Made by a program: the position numbers and the translations under genes
Assembly: GCA_949949005.1 (NCBI GenBank)
Contig: CATLHM010000011.1
Location: 49,586-113,585 of the forward strand
Direction: 5' to 3'
Origin: an uncultured Lachnospiraceae bacterium
GTDB taxonomy: Bacteria; Bacillota; Clostridia; Lachnospirales; Lachnospiraceae
DNA: 64,000 nucleotides
Shown: piece by piece, positions 1 through 9,496 of the stretch
How the letters are laid out: every line of letters begins with the position of its first letter
Numbering within the stretch: position 1 is the first letter of the stretch
The notes under the pieces: model-generated
What the model saw: the letters and a program-made list of their open reading frames with translations, nothing else
The model's database searches: none
Told to the model about the DNA's origin: nothing

Positions 1-1441
1 TTGATAAATGGGTGGGGGAGAGATGGAGCAGTTCGGCCGCAGAGCTGAGGGAAATATCCTGGGGATAATTTTCATGGATAAACAACAGGGCCTTCTGGAT
101 ATGGGGGGAATATTTCCGGCTTCCATATCCGGGGGCCTGCGTCATGATTTCTTTGAAATAATTGACGAGAAACTGATCGATGTCCCTGGGAGGGAGGGCC
201 GCCAGTTTCGCCTTTGCATAATCGGGGTTGGCGTTCCAGGATACCTCCATCTGCTGATGCTGCTGGAAGCGCAGCCCGATCTGAAGAAGCTGCTGTATCA
301 CGTTTTGGGGGATTTTGCCGCTGTCGCCTCTATACTTTTTGAATATTTCTTTTAGCTGTGTTTCTACCTGGCCGAAATCCAGGGCGGTCAGGGAGTTCAT
401 CAGGGATTTTTCCTCCTGCATATCCAATTCGGTTTTTGTGAAGCATAAGGATGTCCGGTCAGCCCCGGCATCCGTTGTGAGACATAAGGATGTCTGGCGG
501 GTCCTGGCATCCGCTGCCCCGGTTTCCGGAGCCTGCCCTGCCTGGGGGCCGGAAAAAGGGCGCTGTTCCAGCCGGGATGAGGTCTGTCTGCAGATCCGTC
601 CAAGGGAGGAAATGTCGGTAAAAATGTCGCTGAGCTCGTAGATGGCGGACACTCCCAAAAGCTTATGGATATTCGTTATGATCAACCGGACGGCCTGTCT
701 GGCATGTTCTAAGAGTTGCCCGGTGCTGGCCTGTTTGTCATAAGAAAACAGGAGGACAAACTGTCCGTAGCCCACATGGGTAATCAGGCCGCCCTGAAGG
801 GCGTTTAAAATGTTGCCGGAGATGGTCAGAATGGAGTCGATCATCTTCTGACGTTCCAACTGGGGGGAGAAATGGGTGATCAGAATAAAATTATTCACCT
901 GCACCACGGCGAGAGCGTGGCTGACAGAGGAGGAAAAATCCCTCTGGGATGTCATATAAGCCTGTTCTTTGGGGCTGACGGGCCTTGAATGAATCAGGCT
1001 GCTTAAATAGTTCTGCTTTGCCACGGCAGTAAAGTAGGACATGCGCAGGCTGGAATCGTCCTCCTTTTTTATGAGCTGGGATATTTCCCCCAGCTTGGAC
1101 AAAAGAGTGGGGGCGTCGAGCTGATGCTTGAGCAGATAATCGTAAGCGCCATAGTGAAGGGCGCTGCGCACAAAGGAAAAGGTGTCATAGTTACTCAGGA
1201 TCAGCACCTTCACAGGGATTTGCCGCTGCTGGATTTCTCTGGTCACCTCCACACCGTTTTTGTCGGGCATATCAATATCCAGGATCAGAATATCAGGCTT
1301 TAATTCTTCCAGCAGGGTAAGGGCCTGGCGCCCGCCCATGGCCTGGCCTGCAATCTCATAGCCATTGGCGTTCCAGTCGATTAAACCGCAGATTCGGTTC
1401 AGGGATAATATATCGTCGTCAGCCAAAAGAATTTGTATCAT
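1..1441 (-). CDS. YesN-like AraC-family response regulator (partial, C-terminus outside window)
   Basis: Response regulator of cassette A, predicted to activate the adjacent sugar-uptake operon when phosphorylated by the kinase encoded just upstream. Translating from the ATG at 1441 gives an N-terminal receiver domain (MIQILLADDD acidic pocket, phospho-acceptor in LILDIDMPDKNG, conserved K in YDYLLKHQL), a long linker, and the beginning of an AraC helix-turn-helix (ISLSSAAELLHLSPTHLS) where the window ends. The start overlaps the end of the kinase gene by 23 bp, which suggests translational coupling. The linker contains an in-frame insertion of two 13-residue units encoded by a dispersed hairpin repeat (441-517). 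Family assignment is firm; the ligand is unknown. Confidence 0.9.
   Translation of the reverse strand, partial: MIQILLADDDILSLNRICGLIDWNANGYEIAGQAMGGRQALTLLEELKPDILILDIDMPDKNGVEVTREIQQRQIPVKVLILSNYDTFSFVRSALHYGAYDYLLKHQLDAPTLLSKLGEISQLIKKEDDSSLRMSYFTAVAKQNYLSSLIHSRPVSPKEQAYMTSQRDFSSSVSHALAVVQVNNFILITHFSPQLERQKMIDSILTISGNILNALQGGLITHVGYGQFVLLFSYDKQASTGQLLEHARQAVRLIITNIHKLLGVSAIYELSDIFTDISSLGRICRQTSSRLEQRPFSGPQAGQAPETGAADARTRQTSLCLTTDAGADRTSLCFTKTELDMQEEKSLMNSLTALDFGQVETQLKEIFKKYRGDSGKIPQNVIQQLLQIGLRFQQHQQMEVSWNANPDYAKAKLAALPPRDIDQFLVNYFKEIMTQAPGYGSRKYSPHIQKALLFIHENYPQDISLSSAAELLHLSPTHLS
441..517. repeat. Two tandem 39-bp hairpin repeats inside a coding region
   Basis: Two copies with CATAAGGATGTC cores at 444 and 483, period 39 bp. 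Each forms an imperfect 11-bp stem with a 3-nt loop (GGATG arm to CATCC arm). Related units lie at 43492-43530 and 62622-62700. Here the 39-bp period keeps the response regulator frame open and encodes two similar 13-residue units (DARTRQTSLCLTT and DAGADRTSLCFTK). The intergenic pair has a 40-bp period instead. Confidence 0.85.
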
Positions 1442-3254
1442 GGCAAAGCTCCTTTTTCAGAATAGATTCGTTCTCTTCTCCCGACCCGGCGTCCTCCCCC
1501 GGTTCGGCCTCCTCTGCCGGGAAAAACAGATGTACCGTGGTGCCTTCTCCGGGGCTGCTCTGGATGGAAAAACCGGCGCGGTCTCCGTATTGGAGCAGGA
1601 GCCGCTCCGTGATGTTTTTGATGCCTACCCGAAGAAAGGTATTGGAGGTTTTTTCCTCCCCTTTCAGGATCAGGGCGGTCTGATCATTCGTCATTCCGCT
1701 TCCGTTGTCGGAAATATCAATCGTAAGTATATCCTGGCCGGTATTCTTATGGCGGCGTACCGTGACACAGATCATCCCGTTTTGAAGCTGACCGTTAAAG
1801 CCGTGGATGATGGCATTTTCCACAATGGGCTGGAGGATGAGCTTTAAAATCCGGCAGTGGGCAGCGTCTTTTTCCACATCAAAAAGGATTTCAATATCAC
1901 AGAGCTGGTTATATTTTTTGATTGCCACAAAGGAGCGGAGATATTCCATCTCCTGTGAGATGGTGATAAATTCCTTCTGGTTGGAGATGGAACGCAGCAG
2001 GTAGGCGAAGGAGGAAGAGATTTCCTCAATATTGGCCACGTTCTGGATCTGGGCCAGATAGGTGATGGTATTCAGGGTGTTGTAAATCATATGAGGGTTG
2101 ATCTGGGCCTGCAGGGAATTAAATTCCAGAATCCGCTTATTGCGCTCATTTTGCTGGATCTGGCCAAGGAGCCGCCTGATCCGACGGGACATGGAGATTA
2201 CCCCCTGGGTGAGTTGTCCTGTCTCGTCGGCGCTCCGGACGGGAAGATTGATTTCGGCCCCCGGATCTTCGCCGAAGTGCAGCACAGCACGGTTCAGGGC
2301 CTTGATATTCCGGGTAAAGGTATAGGTGAGAAAGAAAATACCGATGACCGCTGCAGCAATAATCAGAAAAAATGCGAGAATAAACAGGAAAATGACCCGG
2401 GAGGACTCTGCGAAAACAGAGTCGGAGGAAACCAGTGTGACCACCGAAAGGCCGTTCGTCATAACCGGCATCTGAAAAAGCAGGTACTGGGTCTCTTCCA
2501 GTGTGACAAGGGAGCTGCCATTTTCCAGGGCCCTGGAAAGCTCCGGCAGGATATGGGAATCTGCCGGAGGCAGGGAGGAATAGACGACCTGGCTGCTGTC
2601 CTCTAAAATATACATCTGGGTGGTATTATCTTCAAAGGGGCCAAGGAGGGTATCCATATCGCTGACAGGCACATCCACCAAGATGGAGCCGAGATACTCT
2701 CCCTTGCGGTAGAAGCTGCGCCCCAGGGTGATCACAGGATTCTCATCCAGCCCCTCCGACACGCGGTTGAAAATGACGGGCTTTCCATTGCCCTGGCGCA
2801 CGCGCAGGAGGATAGGGTCAGAGGATTTGAGCATACTGTTGTAATTTGCGCCGGAATGATAGAGATTGTCGTCATGGCTGGAAACCGTGATCGTATACTT
2901 ATAGTTTGCATTGGTGGTCAGCAGAGCCAGAAGGCTGTTCAGCGTTTTATAGCCTGTAAACCAGTCGTAGGAGGGAACCGTGGAGGAATCCGAAAGGATG
3001 TCCGTCACATGATAGTCCAGGATCAGGGAGGTGGCGATGTGATCCATCTCCGAGAAGATAGTGTCAATCTGGGTCTTGGCATAGCTGATTTTTTCCGTGA
3101 TATAATCCTGTTCCTTGCTTTTGAGTACGCGGTGCAGGCCGTTCACAAAAAGCGGTATGGTGACGAGCAGGGGGATAATCAAAAGCAGCAAAAAGGTAAC
3201 CAGGAATTTGGCGGTGACGGAACGGTTGATTTTAGACAAAAGTGCAGCGATCAT
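1419..3254 (-). CDS. YesM-like sensor histidine kinase
   Basis: Membrane sensor kinase of cassette A, 611 aa. It has an N-terminal membrane helix (residues about 15-38), an extracellular sensor region of roughly 240 residues (double-Cache-like by layout), a second helix (about 285-310), a HAMP linker, the His_kinase domain with the phospho-acceptor in the QAQINPHMIYNTLN block, and a HATPase domain with N box (PIVENAIIHG) and G box (DNGSGM). Kinases of this family usually sense extracellular sugars directly or through a binding protein, and sit beside AraC-type regulators. The regulator gene begins inside its 3' end. A good sigma-A promoter lies about 90 bp upstream (3343-3372). Ligand unknown; sulfated oligosaccharide is an inference from neighbours. 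Confidence 0.92.
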   Translation of the reverse strand: MIAALLSKINRSVTAKFLVTFLLLLIIPLLVTIPLFVNGLHRVLKSKEQDYITEKISYAKTQIDTIFSEMDHIATSLILDYHVTDILSDSSTVPSYDWFTGYKTLNSLLALLTTNANYKYTITVSSHDDNLYHSGANYNSMLKSSDPILLRVRQGNGKPVIFNRVSEGLDENPVITLGRSFYRKGEYLGSILVDVPVSDMDTLLGPFEDNTTQMYILEDSSQVVYSSLPPADSHILPELSRALENGSSLVTLEETQYLLFQMPVMTNGLSVVTLVSSDSVFAESSRVIFLFILAFFLIIAAAVIGIFFLTYTFTRNIKALNRAVLHFGEDPGAEINLPVRSADETGQLTQGVISMSRRIRRLLGQIQQNERNKRILEFNSLQAQINPHMIYNTLNTITYLAQIQNVANIEEISSSFAYLLRSISNQKEFITISQEMEYLRSFVAIKKYNQLCDIEILFDVEKDAAHCRILKLILQPIVENAIIHGFNGQLQNGMICVTVRRHKNTGQDILTIDISDNGSGMTNDQTALILKGEEKTSNTFLRVGIKNITERLLLQYGDRAGFSIQSSPGEGTTVHLFFPAEEAEPGEDAGSGEENESILKKELCHDTNSFG

Positions 3255-3342
3255 GGCTTACATTCCTTTCGCAGAGAGCGGCAGAATATTCTGCCACGGT
3301 CTGTACAGTTTGAATAAATGTGATATGCTGTATCGGAATTCT

Positions 3343-3372
3343 ATTATAAGAGGTGATGCCTTTTGGGGTCAA
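3343..3372 (-). promoter_or_regulatory. Sigma-A promoter of the cassette A two-component operon
   Basis: On the minus strand TTGACC and TATAAT are separated by 18 nt, pointing to the kinase gene. The two-component operon is therefore probably expressed independently of the divergent uptake operon. Confidence 0.6.
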
Positions 3373-3388
3373 GCGCCGGAGCAAATAA

Positions 3389-3452
3389 GATAAAATTGTG
3401 AAGCATCATGGTAAAATCCGATAGTTTATTCCGGATTTCGGGTTGCTATAAT
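3389..3452 (+). promoter_or_regulatory. Uptake operon A promoter with 21-bp-spaced direct repeats
   Basis: TATAAT at 3447-3452 has only a weak -35 (TTTATT at 3425). Just upstream, two half-sites reading GATAAAATT and GGTAAAATC begin 21 bp apart (3390 and 3411), i.e. two helical turns, as expected for an AraC-type dimer that contacts RNA polymerase at a weak -35. A similar pair (GGTAAAAAT twice, 21 bp apart) precedes the paralogous operon at 43531. Binding by the YesN-like regulators is inferred. Confidence 0.5.
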
Positions 3453-3560
3453 TGGGACAGGTTAAAAAACACAGGCTTTTTCAACCGGCAGATTTGTGCT
3501 GACGCACAGATTTCCCACCCGGATGAAAGCGCCGCCAAAAGGCGGCAGAAGGAGGAAGAT

Positions 3561-5216
3561 ATGAAAAGAAAGAAAGCATTGGCAGTATTGCTGACTCTGG
3601 GCATGGCATTGGGGATGCTCTCAGGCTGCGGCAGTGAGCCCTCGGCAGATAAGGCAGGAGAGCCGGCGGATGCTGCCGCAGGAAAAGACACGGCAGGAGA
3701 AACACAGGAGGCAGAGGGCGGCGAAAGCGGCGGGCAGAGCGCCCAGGCAGGGAATGTGAATGCCGAGGGCTTTCCCATTGTGAACGAACAGATCACTCTC
3801 AGAGTATTCGGACAGCAAGGCCCGGTACAGGCCAAGTGGGATACTATGGGGATGTGGAAAAAGTATCAGGAGATGACCAACATCAATCTGGATTTCACGG
3901 ATGTGCTTCCGGCAGAAGGCTATGATGAGAAGAAGAGCCTGATGTGGGCCAGCAATGAGTACCCGGATATTTTCGTGAGGGCCCAGCTGAACAATTCGGA
4001 GATCGTGAAGTACGGCAGCATGGGGATTCTGGCGCCTTTGGAGGATTTGATCCCGGTCTATGCGCCCAATATGCAAAAGCTTATTGACGAGGATCCGGCG
4101 ATTCTCTCCAGGATTACCGCACCGGACGGACATATCTATGCGCTCCCTGCCGTTTTTACATTGACGGCGGCCAGAGACGATAAATTCTGGATGAACAAAT
4201 CTTGGCTGGAACAGGTGGGCAAAGAGGTACCGGAGACGGTGGACGAACTGGAAGAAGTGCTGCGTTCATTCAAGGGCGTGGATTTTAACGGAAACGGCGA
4301 GGCGGACGAATATCCCATGGGAATCTCGGACGCGCCGACCCTGATCCGCCGCTTTGCCGGAGTATGGGGCTACCAGTATCAGTTCGGCACCTATCTTGAA
4401 GTGAAAGACGGCAAGGTGAGCACCTATCTGACCGACGACGGATTTAAAGAAGAGCTGCAGTGGCTGGCAAAAATGTACGGGGAAGGGCTGATCGACCCGG
4501 AAATCTTTACTCAGGAATATGCAAAGTACGCGGCGAAGATGGCCGGGCAGCAGATGGGACTGTTTTTCAACCAGGCGGACGATACCTTTGATTCCGCTAA
4601 CTTTGTGGGGATTGCCCCCTTTAAAGGAAAAGCGGACAGACAGTATGTGGAGTCGGCTCCGGCGGCAAGAGACAACGGCGTGTTTGCCATCTGTGCGGAC
4701 TGTGAAAACAAAGAGGCGGCCATGCGATGGATCGATTATTTCTATGGATATGAAGGCTCTATCCTGATGCGTTACGGCGTGGAGGGAGAAAATATGTACT
4801 TCGACGAGGAGGGCAAGCCTCATTACAACGACGGCATTCTGGACAGCCCGGAGGGGAGCGGGACGGAGATCGGCAAGTACACCATCTGGCCCGGCGGCGG
4901 CGCGCCTCAGTGGGTAAACAACGACAACTGCGAGGCCATTGCCTCCGAAGCAACCCTAAAGGCCCAGGAAGCGCTGGATCCCTGCCTGCCTGATCAGATT
5001 TACGCGGCTCCCCTGTTAGAGCAGGAGGTTTCCGACAGGCTTTCCGTACTTTGGACGGATCTGGAGAGTTACATGAAGGAGACAACGGCGAAGCTGATCC
5101 GCGGGGAGCTGAACTTTGAGGGCGATTGGGACACTTATGTGGAGACTATGAATAAAATCGGTCTGGAAGAGTGGGTTTCCATTTATCAGGCGGCTTATGA
5201 TGTGTTAGGAGAATAA
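3561..5216 (+). CDS. Extracellular solute-binding lipoprotein of a sugar ABC transporter (LplA-like)
   Basis: Sugar-binding lipoprotein, 551 aa, captures an oligosaccharide outside the membrane for the permeases encoded next. Start chosen at 3561, 3 nt after the GGAGGAAGAT ribosome-site block; the open frame continues upstream but has no better site. Residues 1-24 form a lipoprotein signal (MKRKKALAVLLTL, then LSGC lipobox). An Ala/Glu/Gly-rich linker follows, then a segment containing NAEGFPIVNEQITL that is nearly identical in the paralog at 43654. No ATPase gene is present, as usual for this class, which shares an MsmX-type ATPase. Length fits LplA-type proteins. Ligand unknown; the adjacent sulfatase suggests a sulfated glycan. 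Confidence 0.92.
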   Translation: MKRKKALAVLLTLGMALGMLSGCGSEPSADKAGEPADAAAGKDTAGETQEAEGGESGGQSAQAGNVNAEGFPIVNEQITLRVFGQQGPVQAKWDTMGMWKKYQEMTNINLDFTDVLPAEGYDEKKSLMWASNEYPDIFVRAQLNNSEIVKYGSMGILAPLEDLIPVYAPNMQKLIDEDPAILSRITAPDGHIYALPAVFTLTAARDDKFWMNKSWLEQVGKEVPETVDELEEVLRSFKGVDFNGNGEADEYPMGISDAPTLIRRFAGVWGYQYQFGTYLEVKDGKVSTYLTDDGFKEELQWLAKMYGEGLIDPEIFTQEYAKYAAKMAGQQMGLFFNQADDTFDSANFVGIAPFKGKADRQYVESAPAARDNGVFAICADCENKEAAMRWIDYFYGYEGSILMRYGVEGENMYFDEEGKPHYNDGILDSPEGSGTEIGKYTIWPGGGAPQWVNNDNCEAIASEATLKAQEALDPCLPDQIYAAPLLEQEVSDRLSVLWTDLESYMKETTAKLIRGELNFEGDWDTYVETMNKIGLEEWVSIYQAAYDVLGE

Positions 5217-5219
5217 ATC

Positions 5220-6113
5220 TTGAAGAAAATTAAAAGTAAATGGCAGCTTCTTTTCATGTTTGCATTCCCGCTGCTCTGGTACATTATCTTTTGCTACGTC
5301 CCTATGTACGGGCTCCAGCTTGCCTTTCGGGATTATAATCCCAGGCTGGGCTATTTAAGGAGCCCCCTTGTGGGGCTGAGATGGTTTCAGCAGTTTTTTT
5401 CCTCCTATTACTGGAAGGACGCTGTCTGGAACACCTTTTCCATCAGCCTGTACTCCATACTGATCGGATTTCCGATTCCCATCCTTCTGGCCATCATTAT
5501 CAACGAGCTGCAGGGAAAGCGGTTTAAAAAGGTGCTGCAGAATATCACCTATATTCCTCATTTTATCTCCACGGTGGTGCTCTGCGGTATGCTCTATCTC
5601 TTCCTCTCGCCCCAGTATGGGATTGTCAACACCTTTCTGGGAATGTTCGGGATAGAGCCTGTGGGCTTTTTGGAGTCCTCCAAATATTTTAAGGGCGTCT
5701 ATGTGGCGTCGGAAATCTGGCAGGAAAGCGGATGGAGCTCCATTATTTATATCGCCGCCCTGGCCGGGATCGACCCGGCCCTGTACGAGGCGGCCAAGAT
5801 CGACGGCGCAGGGAGAGTCAAGCGGATCTGGCATGTATCTTTGCCAGGGATCATCCCTACCATCGTAACCCTTCTTATTTTAAAGATCGGGCAGATTATG
5901 AGCATCGGGTTTGAAAAGGCCTATATCCTGCAAAATGATTTGAACCTGAAATCCAGTGAGATTATATCTACGTTGATTTATAAACAGGGAATCCTGCAGG
6001 GCAACGTGGGCTACGCCACGGCTCTGGGACTGATGAACTCCTGCCTGAATCTGTTGTTGATCGTGCTGGCGAACAAATTCTGTAAAAAGTTTTTTGAGAC
6101 AAGTCTCTGGTAA
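5220..6113 (+). CDS. ABC transporter permease, LplB-like
   Basis: Inner-membrane permease, 297 aa, about six membrane helices. The LplB/MalF-type signature LPLWYIIFxYVPMYGLQLAF appears near the N-terminus, and the coupling-loop motif EAAKIDGAGRVKRIWHVSLPG, which docks on the ATPase, appears near residue 190. It begins with TTG at 5220; AGGAG at 5207-5211 overlaps the end of the binding-protein gene, which puts the start 3 nt after that gene's stop. Tight spacing supports co-translation. Closest relative in the window is the permease at 45402. Confidence 0.93.
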   Translation: MKKIKSKWQLLFMFAFPLLWYIIFCYVPMYGLQLAFRDYNPRLGYLRSPLVGLRWFQQFFSSYYWKDAVWNTFSISLYSILIGFPIPILLAIIINELQGKRFKKVLQNITYIPHFISTVVLCGMLYLFLSPQYGIVNTFLGMFGIEPVGFLESSKYFKGVYVASEIWQESGWSSIIYIAALAGIDPALYEAAKIDGAGRVKRIWHVSLPGIIPTIVTLLILKIGQIMSIGFEKAYILQNDLNLKSSEIISTLIYKQGILQGNVGYATALGLMNSCLNLLLIVLANKFCKKFFETSLW

Positions 6114-6128
6114 AAGAAAGGAGCCGTC

Positions 6129-7013
6129 ATGTGGAAAAAGAAAAGCGGAGGAGATAAGGCTTTCGATATTGGGTTGGTGGTGATCAGTGTCCTGATCATC
6201 CTTGTGATCGCCTATCCCCTGTATTTTGTAGTGATCGCTTCCTTCAGCCAGCCGGAAGCCGTGCTGGGAGGAAAGCTCAGATTCCTGCCGGTGGGATTTA
6301 ATCTGGAATCCTATCAGATGGTGCTCTCGGAGCCCAAGGTCTGGACGGGGTATCGGAACACCATTTTATATACGGTGCTGGGAACTTGTATCAATCTGGT
6401 GCTGACTACCTTGGCGGCCTATCCCCTGTCAAGAAAAGATATGCCCTTTCGGGGGATCCTTACCTTTGTGGCGTCCTTTACCATGCTCTTTGGAGGAGGG
6501 ATGATTCCGGTTTATCTGGTGGTGAGAGGACTGAAACTGACAGACAGCATCTGGGCCATGGTGATCCCCAATGCGCTGGCCACCTACAATATGCTGGTGA
6601 TGAAAAATTATTTCCAGAGCAGCATCCCGGAGGAGCTGCAGGAGGCGGCGGCCATCGACGGCTGCGACCATTTCGGAACGCTGATCCGGGTGGTACTTCC
6701 TCTCTCCGCGCCAATCATGGCAGTGATTGTGCTGTTTTATGCGGTAGGACACTGGAACGCCTTTTTTAACGCCATTATTTATCTGCGTAATCAGGATTTA
6801 TTTCCGTTACAGGTTGTGCTCAGAGACATTTTGCTGCAAAATAGTCTTGAGGCCGTGGGCGGTGACCTGACGGGAATGTACGAAAAGGTAATGCGGGGAG
6901 AGTCCATGAAGTATGCGCTGATTATCGTGGCAAGCGCGCCGGTGATTATGCTCTATCCCTTCGTACAGAAATATTTTGTGAAAGGAGTTATGGTGGGAGC
7001 CATAAAAGGATGA
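6129..7013 (+). CDS. ABC transporter permease, LplC/YtcP-like
   Basis: Second inner-membrane permease, 294 aa, pairing with the product of 5220-6113. It has six predicted helices and the coupling-loop motif EAAAIDGCDHFGTLIRVVLPLS around residue 180. The C-terminus PFVQKYFVKGVMVGAIKG is characteristic of YtcP-type carbohydrate permeases. AAAGGAG lies just upstream of the start. The sulfatase gene starts 4 nt after its stop. Confidence 0.93.
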   Translation: MWKKKSGGDKAFDIGLVVISVLIILVIAYPLYFVVIASFSQPEAVLGGKLRFLPVGFNLESYQMVLSEPKVWTGYRNTILYTVLGTCINLVLTTLAAYPLSRKDMPFRGILTFVASFTMLFGGGMIPVYLVVRGLKLTDSIWAMVIPNALATYNMLVMKNYFQSSIPEELQEAAAIDGCDHFGTLIRVVLPLSAPIMAVIVLFYAVGHWNAFFNAIIYLRNQDLFPLQVVLRDILLQNSLEAVGGDLTGMYEKVMRGESMKYALIIVASAPVIMLYPFVQKYFVKGVMVGAIKG

Positions 7014-7017
7014 TCGT

Positions 7018-8436
7018 ATGAGGAAAAAGAAACCGAATCTAATCTATGTTTTTGCGGACCAGCTCCGTTATTTCAGCCTGGGATATACAGGGGATGAGAG
7101 GGCGCTGACCCCCAATATCGACGCTTTGTGTGCGGAAAGCACGGATCTGTGCCAGGCTGTCTCCGGGCACCCTGTCTGCGCCCCCTACAGGGCGTCCCTT
7201 CTGACCGGGAAATATACCACCAGTACCGGGATGGTGATTAATGAAATCCGCATGAATACCAATCATCACACCTTTGCGGATGTGTTGAATGAAAACGGAT
7301 ATGAGACCGCCTATATCGGGAAATGGCACATGTATGCGGCCCAGCTTGGGAATCATTATGATCCCAAAAACTCCTATATCCCCAAGGGCAGGGACAGGCT
7401 GGGCTTTGACGATTATTTTGCAGGCTACAATTTCCGGCATGAATATGAGGTGGGAACGGCCTATTATCATTTGGACAGCCCGGAAAAAATTTACTACGAT
7501 AAGTATGAGCCGGACGCCCAGGTGGACATGGCGATTGAGCAGATAAAGCGCTTATCGGCGGGGGAAAAGCCTTTTGCCCTGTTTTTGTCCATCGGCACGC
7601 CTCACGATCCCTGGGTGGCGGAAAACGTGCCGCCCGAATATCTGGAAAGGTTTGCGGGGACAGACTTTGAGCTTCCCCCAAATTACCTGCCGGAAAACGA
7701 CCCTCACGCGGACGAGTGGGCCAGACTTTCCCAGAAGGAGAGAGGCGAGCTGACGGAATGGATGCGGGTCTACTATGCCATGACGGCCAATCTGGACGAC
7801 AATATTGGAAGGCTGATGGAAGCGATCAAGAAAATGGGGCTGGAGGAGGATTCCATTATCGTCTTTACCTCCGACCACGGAGAGCTTTTCGGCGCTCACG
7901 GCAGAAGGGCCAAAAACATTTTTTATGAGGAAGCGGTGAGAGTGCCTTTCCTGGTGAGGTGGAAGGGAGAGCTTTCGGAGGGCGTAAAGAGGGACTTTGT
8001 ATTCAATTCGGTGGACATTATGCCCAGCTTTTTAACCCTAATGGGACTGCCTGTGCCAAAGGAGGTCGAGGGAAAAGACCTTTCGCAGTGCATCCGGGGG
8101 CAGGCGGATACGCAGGAGGGGGCATTGATGATGTGTACCGGCCCCACGGCGGTCTTCGGGGACGGAAACGAGTGGCGCGCCTATCGCACTAAGGAGTTTA
8201 CCTACGCGGTGTTTAAGGCGGACGGCATGGAGCTCCTGTTTGACAATCAGAAGGATCCTTATCAGATGCACAACCTTGTAGGCGACCCGGCTTATGGACA
8301 GGTCATGGCGGATTTAAAGTCCAGGATGTATGCCGAGATGGAGAGAATCAACGACCATTTTGAAAATAACATCTATTATGAAAAGAACTGGGTGGAGGAT
8401 CGGCTGATCAGGAGAACAGCCACACTGAAGGGATAA
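7018..8436 (+). CDS. Sulfatase, Cys-type, cytosolic
   Basis: Formylglycine-dependent sulfatase, 472 aa, expected to remove sulfate esters from imported oligosaccharides. The alkaline-phosphatase-like fold is indicated by the metal-binding D14-Q15 near the N-terminus, the maturation signature C54-A-P-Y-R58 followed by ASLLTGKY, GKWHM, and FTSDHGELFGAHG. Cys54 must be oxidised to formylglycine; in anaerobes a radical-SAM maturase does this, but no such gene is in the window. There is no signal peptide, so desulfation probably occurs in the cytosol after uptake. It is the last plus-strand gene of the operon. Confidence 0.92.
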   Translation: MRKKKPNLIYVFADQLRYFSLGYTGDERALTPNIDALCAESTDLCQAVSGHPVCAPYRASLLTGKYTTSTGMVINEIRMNTNHHTFADVLNENGYETAYIGKWHMYAAQLGNHYDPKNSYIPKGRDRLGFDDYFAGYNFRHEYEVGTAYYHLDSPEKIYYDKYEPDAQVDMAIEQIKRLSAGEKPFALFLSIGTPHDPWVAENVPPEYLERFAGTDFELPPNYLPENDPHADEWARLSQKERGELTEWMRVYYAMTANLDDNIGRLMEAIKKMGLEEDSIIVFTSDHGELFGAHGRRAKNIFYEEAVRVPFLVRWKGELSEGVKRDFVFNSVDIMPSFLTLMGLPVPKEVEGKDLSQCIRGQADTQEGALMMCTGPTAVFGDGNEWRAYRTKEFTYAVFKADGMELLFDNQKDPYQMHNLVGDPAYGQVMADLKSRMYAEMERINDHFENNIYYEKNWVEDRLIRRTATLKG

Positions 8437-8470
8437 AAATGTTAAAAAACGGTTGTGATTTTATCTTCCC

Positions 8471-9301
8471 TCACCGATACCGGGAGGGTGAAATCCCATA
8501 CCACTTCCTGAAGAAACCGGAAAAGTGGTGGTAGTCGGAAAAGCCAAGCTGTTGGGATATTTCCTGGATAGAAAGGGTGGTACAGCGAAGCAGCGTGCAG
8601 GCAAGCTCCCCTTTTTGGGTTAAATAATAATGATAGGGTGTGACGCCGTATGTCTCCTTAAAGAGATGGATGGCCCGGGAGCGGGATAAATGGACATGGT
8701 CAGCCATATCGTCAATGGAAAGGGGAAGGGTTAAATTCTGTTCGATGTAATTTTTGATCGCTAGGGCCAGAGAGGGGGTTTTCGACTGCCTTCCGATGGA
8801 ACGGGACAGGGCCTGAATATACCGGTGCAACAAAAGAGCCAGCTCATCCGCACATTGGGCTGGTTCTTTTTTCATGGTGTGAAAGATGGCGCTTAAGTGG
8901 CTCTCGTCTTTGAAGGAAGGGATTTTAACCGTGCCGTCAAGGCCATAGTCAGAGAGTAAGTGGCGGACAAGGCTTCCGCTTACGTTAAACCAGATTTTTT
9001 TCCAGGGGTCTTTCGGGTCAGAGAAATAATGGTGAAATTCTCCCTCATGGAGCACATAGGCGTCCCCTTTTTGGAGGGTGAGCAATTCGTCCCTCTGCCA
9101 GACAAACCCCTTTCCTTCCATCACATATTCAAAGACAAAGCATTCCCCGCAGCTTCGTTTAATTTCATAGGAAGGATTGGGCCAGGTGATCCCGGATAAA
9201 AGCGGAGAAAATCCAGGAATTCCTTCTCCGGTGTAGAGGGCAAATTCTTCCCTGGAAGGGTTTTCCCTGGGGGAAGGATGTAAATCCGTTTTTTCGGCCA
9301 T
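8471..9301 (-). CDS. AraC-family transcriptional regulator with cupin-like sensor domain
   Basis: 276-aa regulator. Residues about 40-140 look like an AraC-type cupin ligand domain (VMEGKGFVWQRDELLTLQKGDAYVLHEGEFHHYF). Residues about 180-276 hold the two helix-turn-helix motifs (LSIDDMADHVHLSRSRAIHLFKE and SIQEISQQLGFSDYHHFSGFF), ending in a P-SRYR tail. It is divergent from the GH2 gene and convergent with the sulfatase gene, so it most likely controls the GH2 promoter at 9452. Effector unknown, probably a breakdown product of the cassette's glycan. Confidence 0.9.
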   Translation of the reverse strand: MAEKTDLHPSPRENPSREEFALYTGEGIPGFSPLLSGITWPNPSYEIKRSCGECFVFEYVMEGKGFVWQRDELLTLQKGDAYVLHEGEFHHYFSDPKDPWKKIWFNVSGSLVRHLLSDYGLDGTVKIPSFKDESHLSAIFHTMKKEPAQCADELALLLHRYIQALSRSIGRQSKTPSLALAIKNYIEQNLTLPLSIDDMADHVHLSRSRAIHLFKETYGVTPYHYYLTQKGELACTLLRCTTLSIQEISQQLGFSDYHHFSGFFRKWYGISPSRYR

Positions 9302-9428
9302 GGCAATTCTCCTTTTGCATTTTCTTTTTTCTGTAGTACCCCCATGCCGCTATCCCGGCACCACCACGGCTTGAAAGGGAGTTTACTATAGAATAGCACT
9401 AATTGATACATTTACAAGCATATTTTCC

Positions 9429-9457
9429 CTGTTTTTTTGAAAAAAGAACGCTATAAT
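9429..9457 (+). promoter_or_regulatory. Probable promoter of the GH2 gene
   Basis: A TATAAT at 9452-9457 lies 40 nt before the start codon of the glycosidase. The -35 position (9429-9434, CTGTTT) is poor, which suits an activator-dependent promoter; the divergently encoded AraC protein is the obvious candidate. Confidence 0.45.
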
Positions 9458-9496
9458 GTACCTATCATTTAGTTAAGCAAGAAGGAGGGTAAGACA

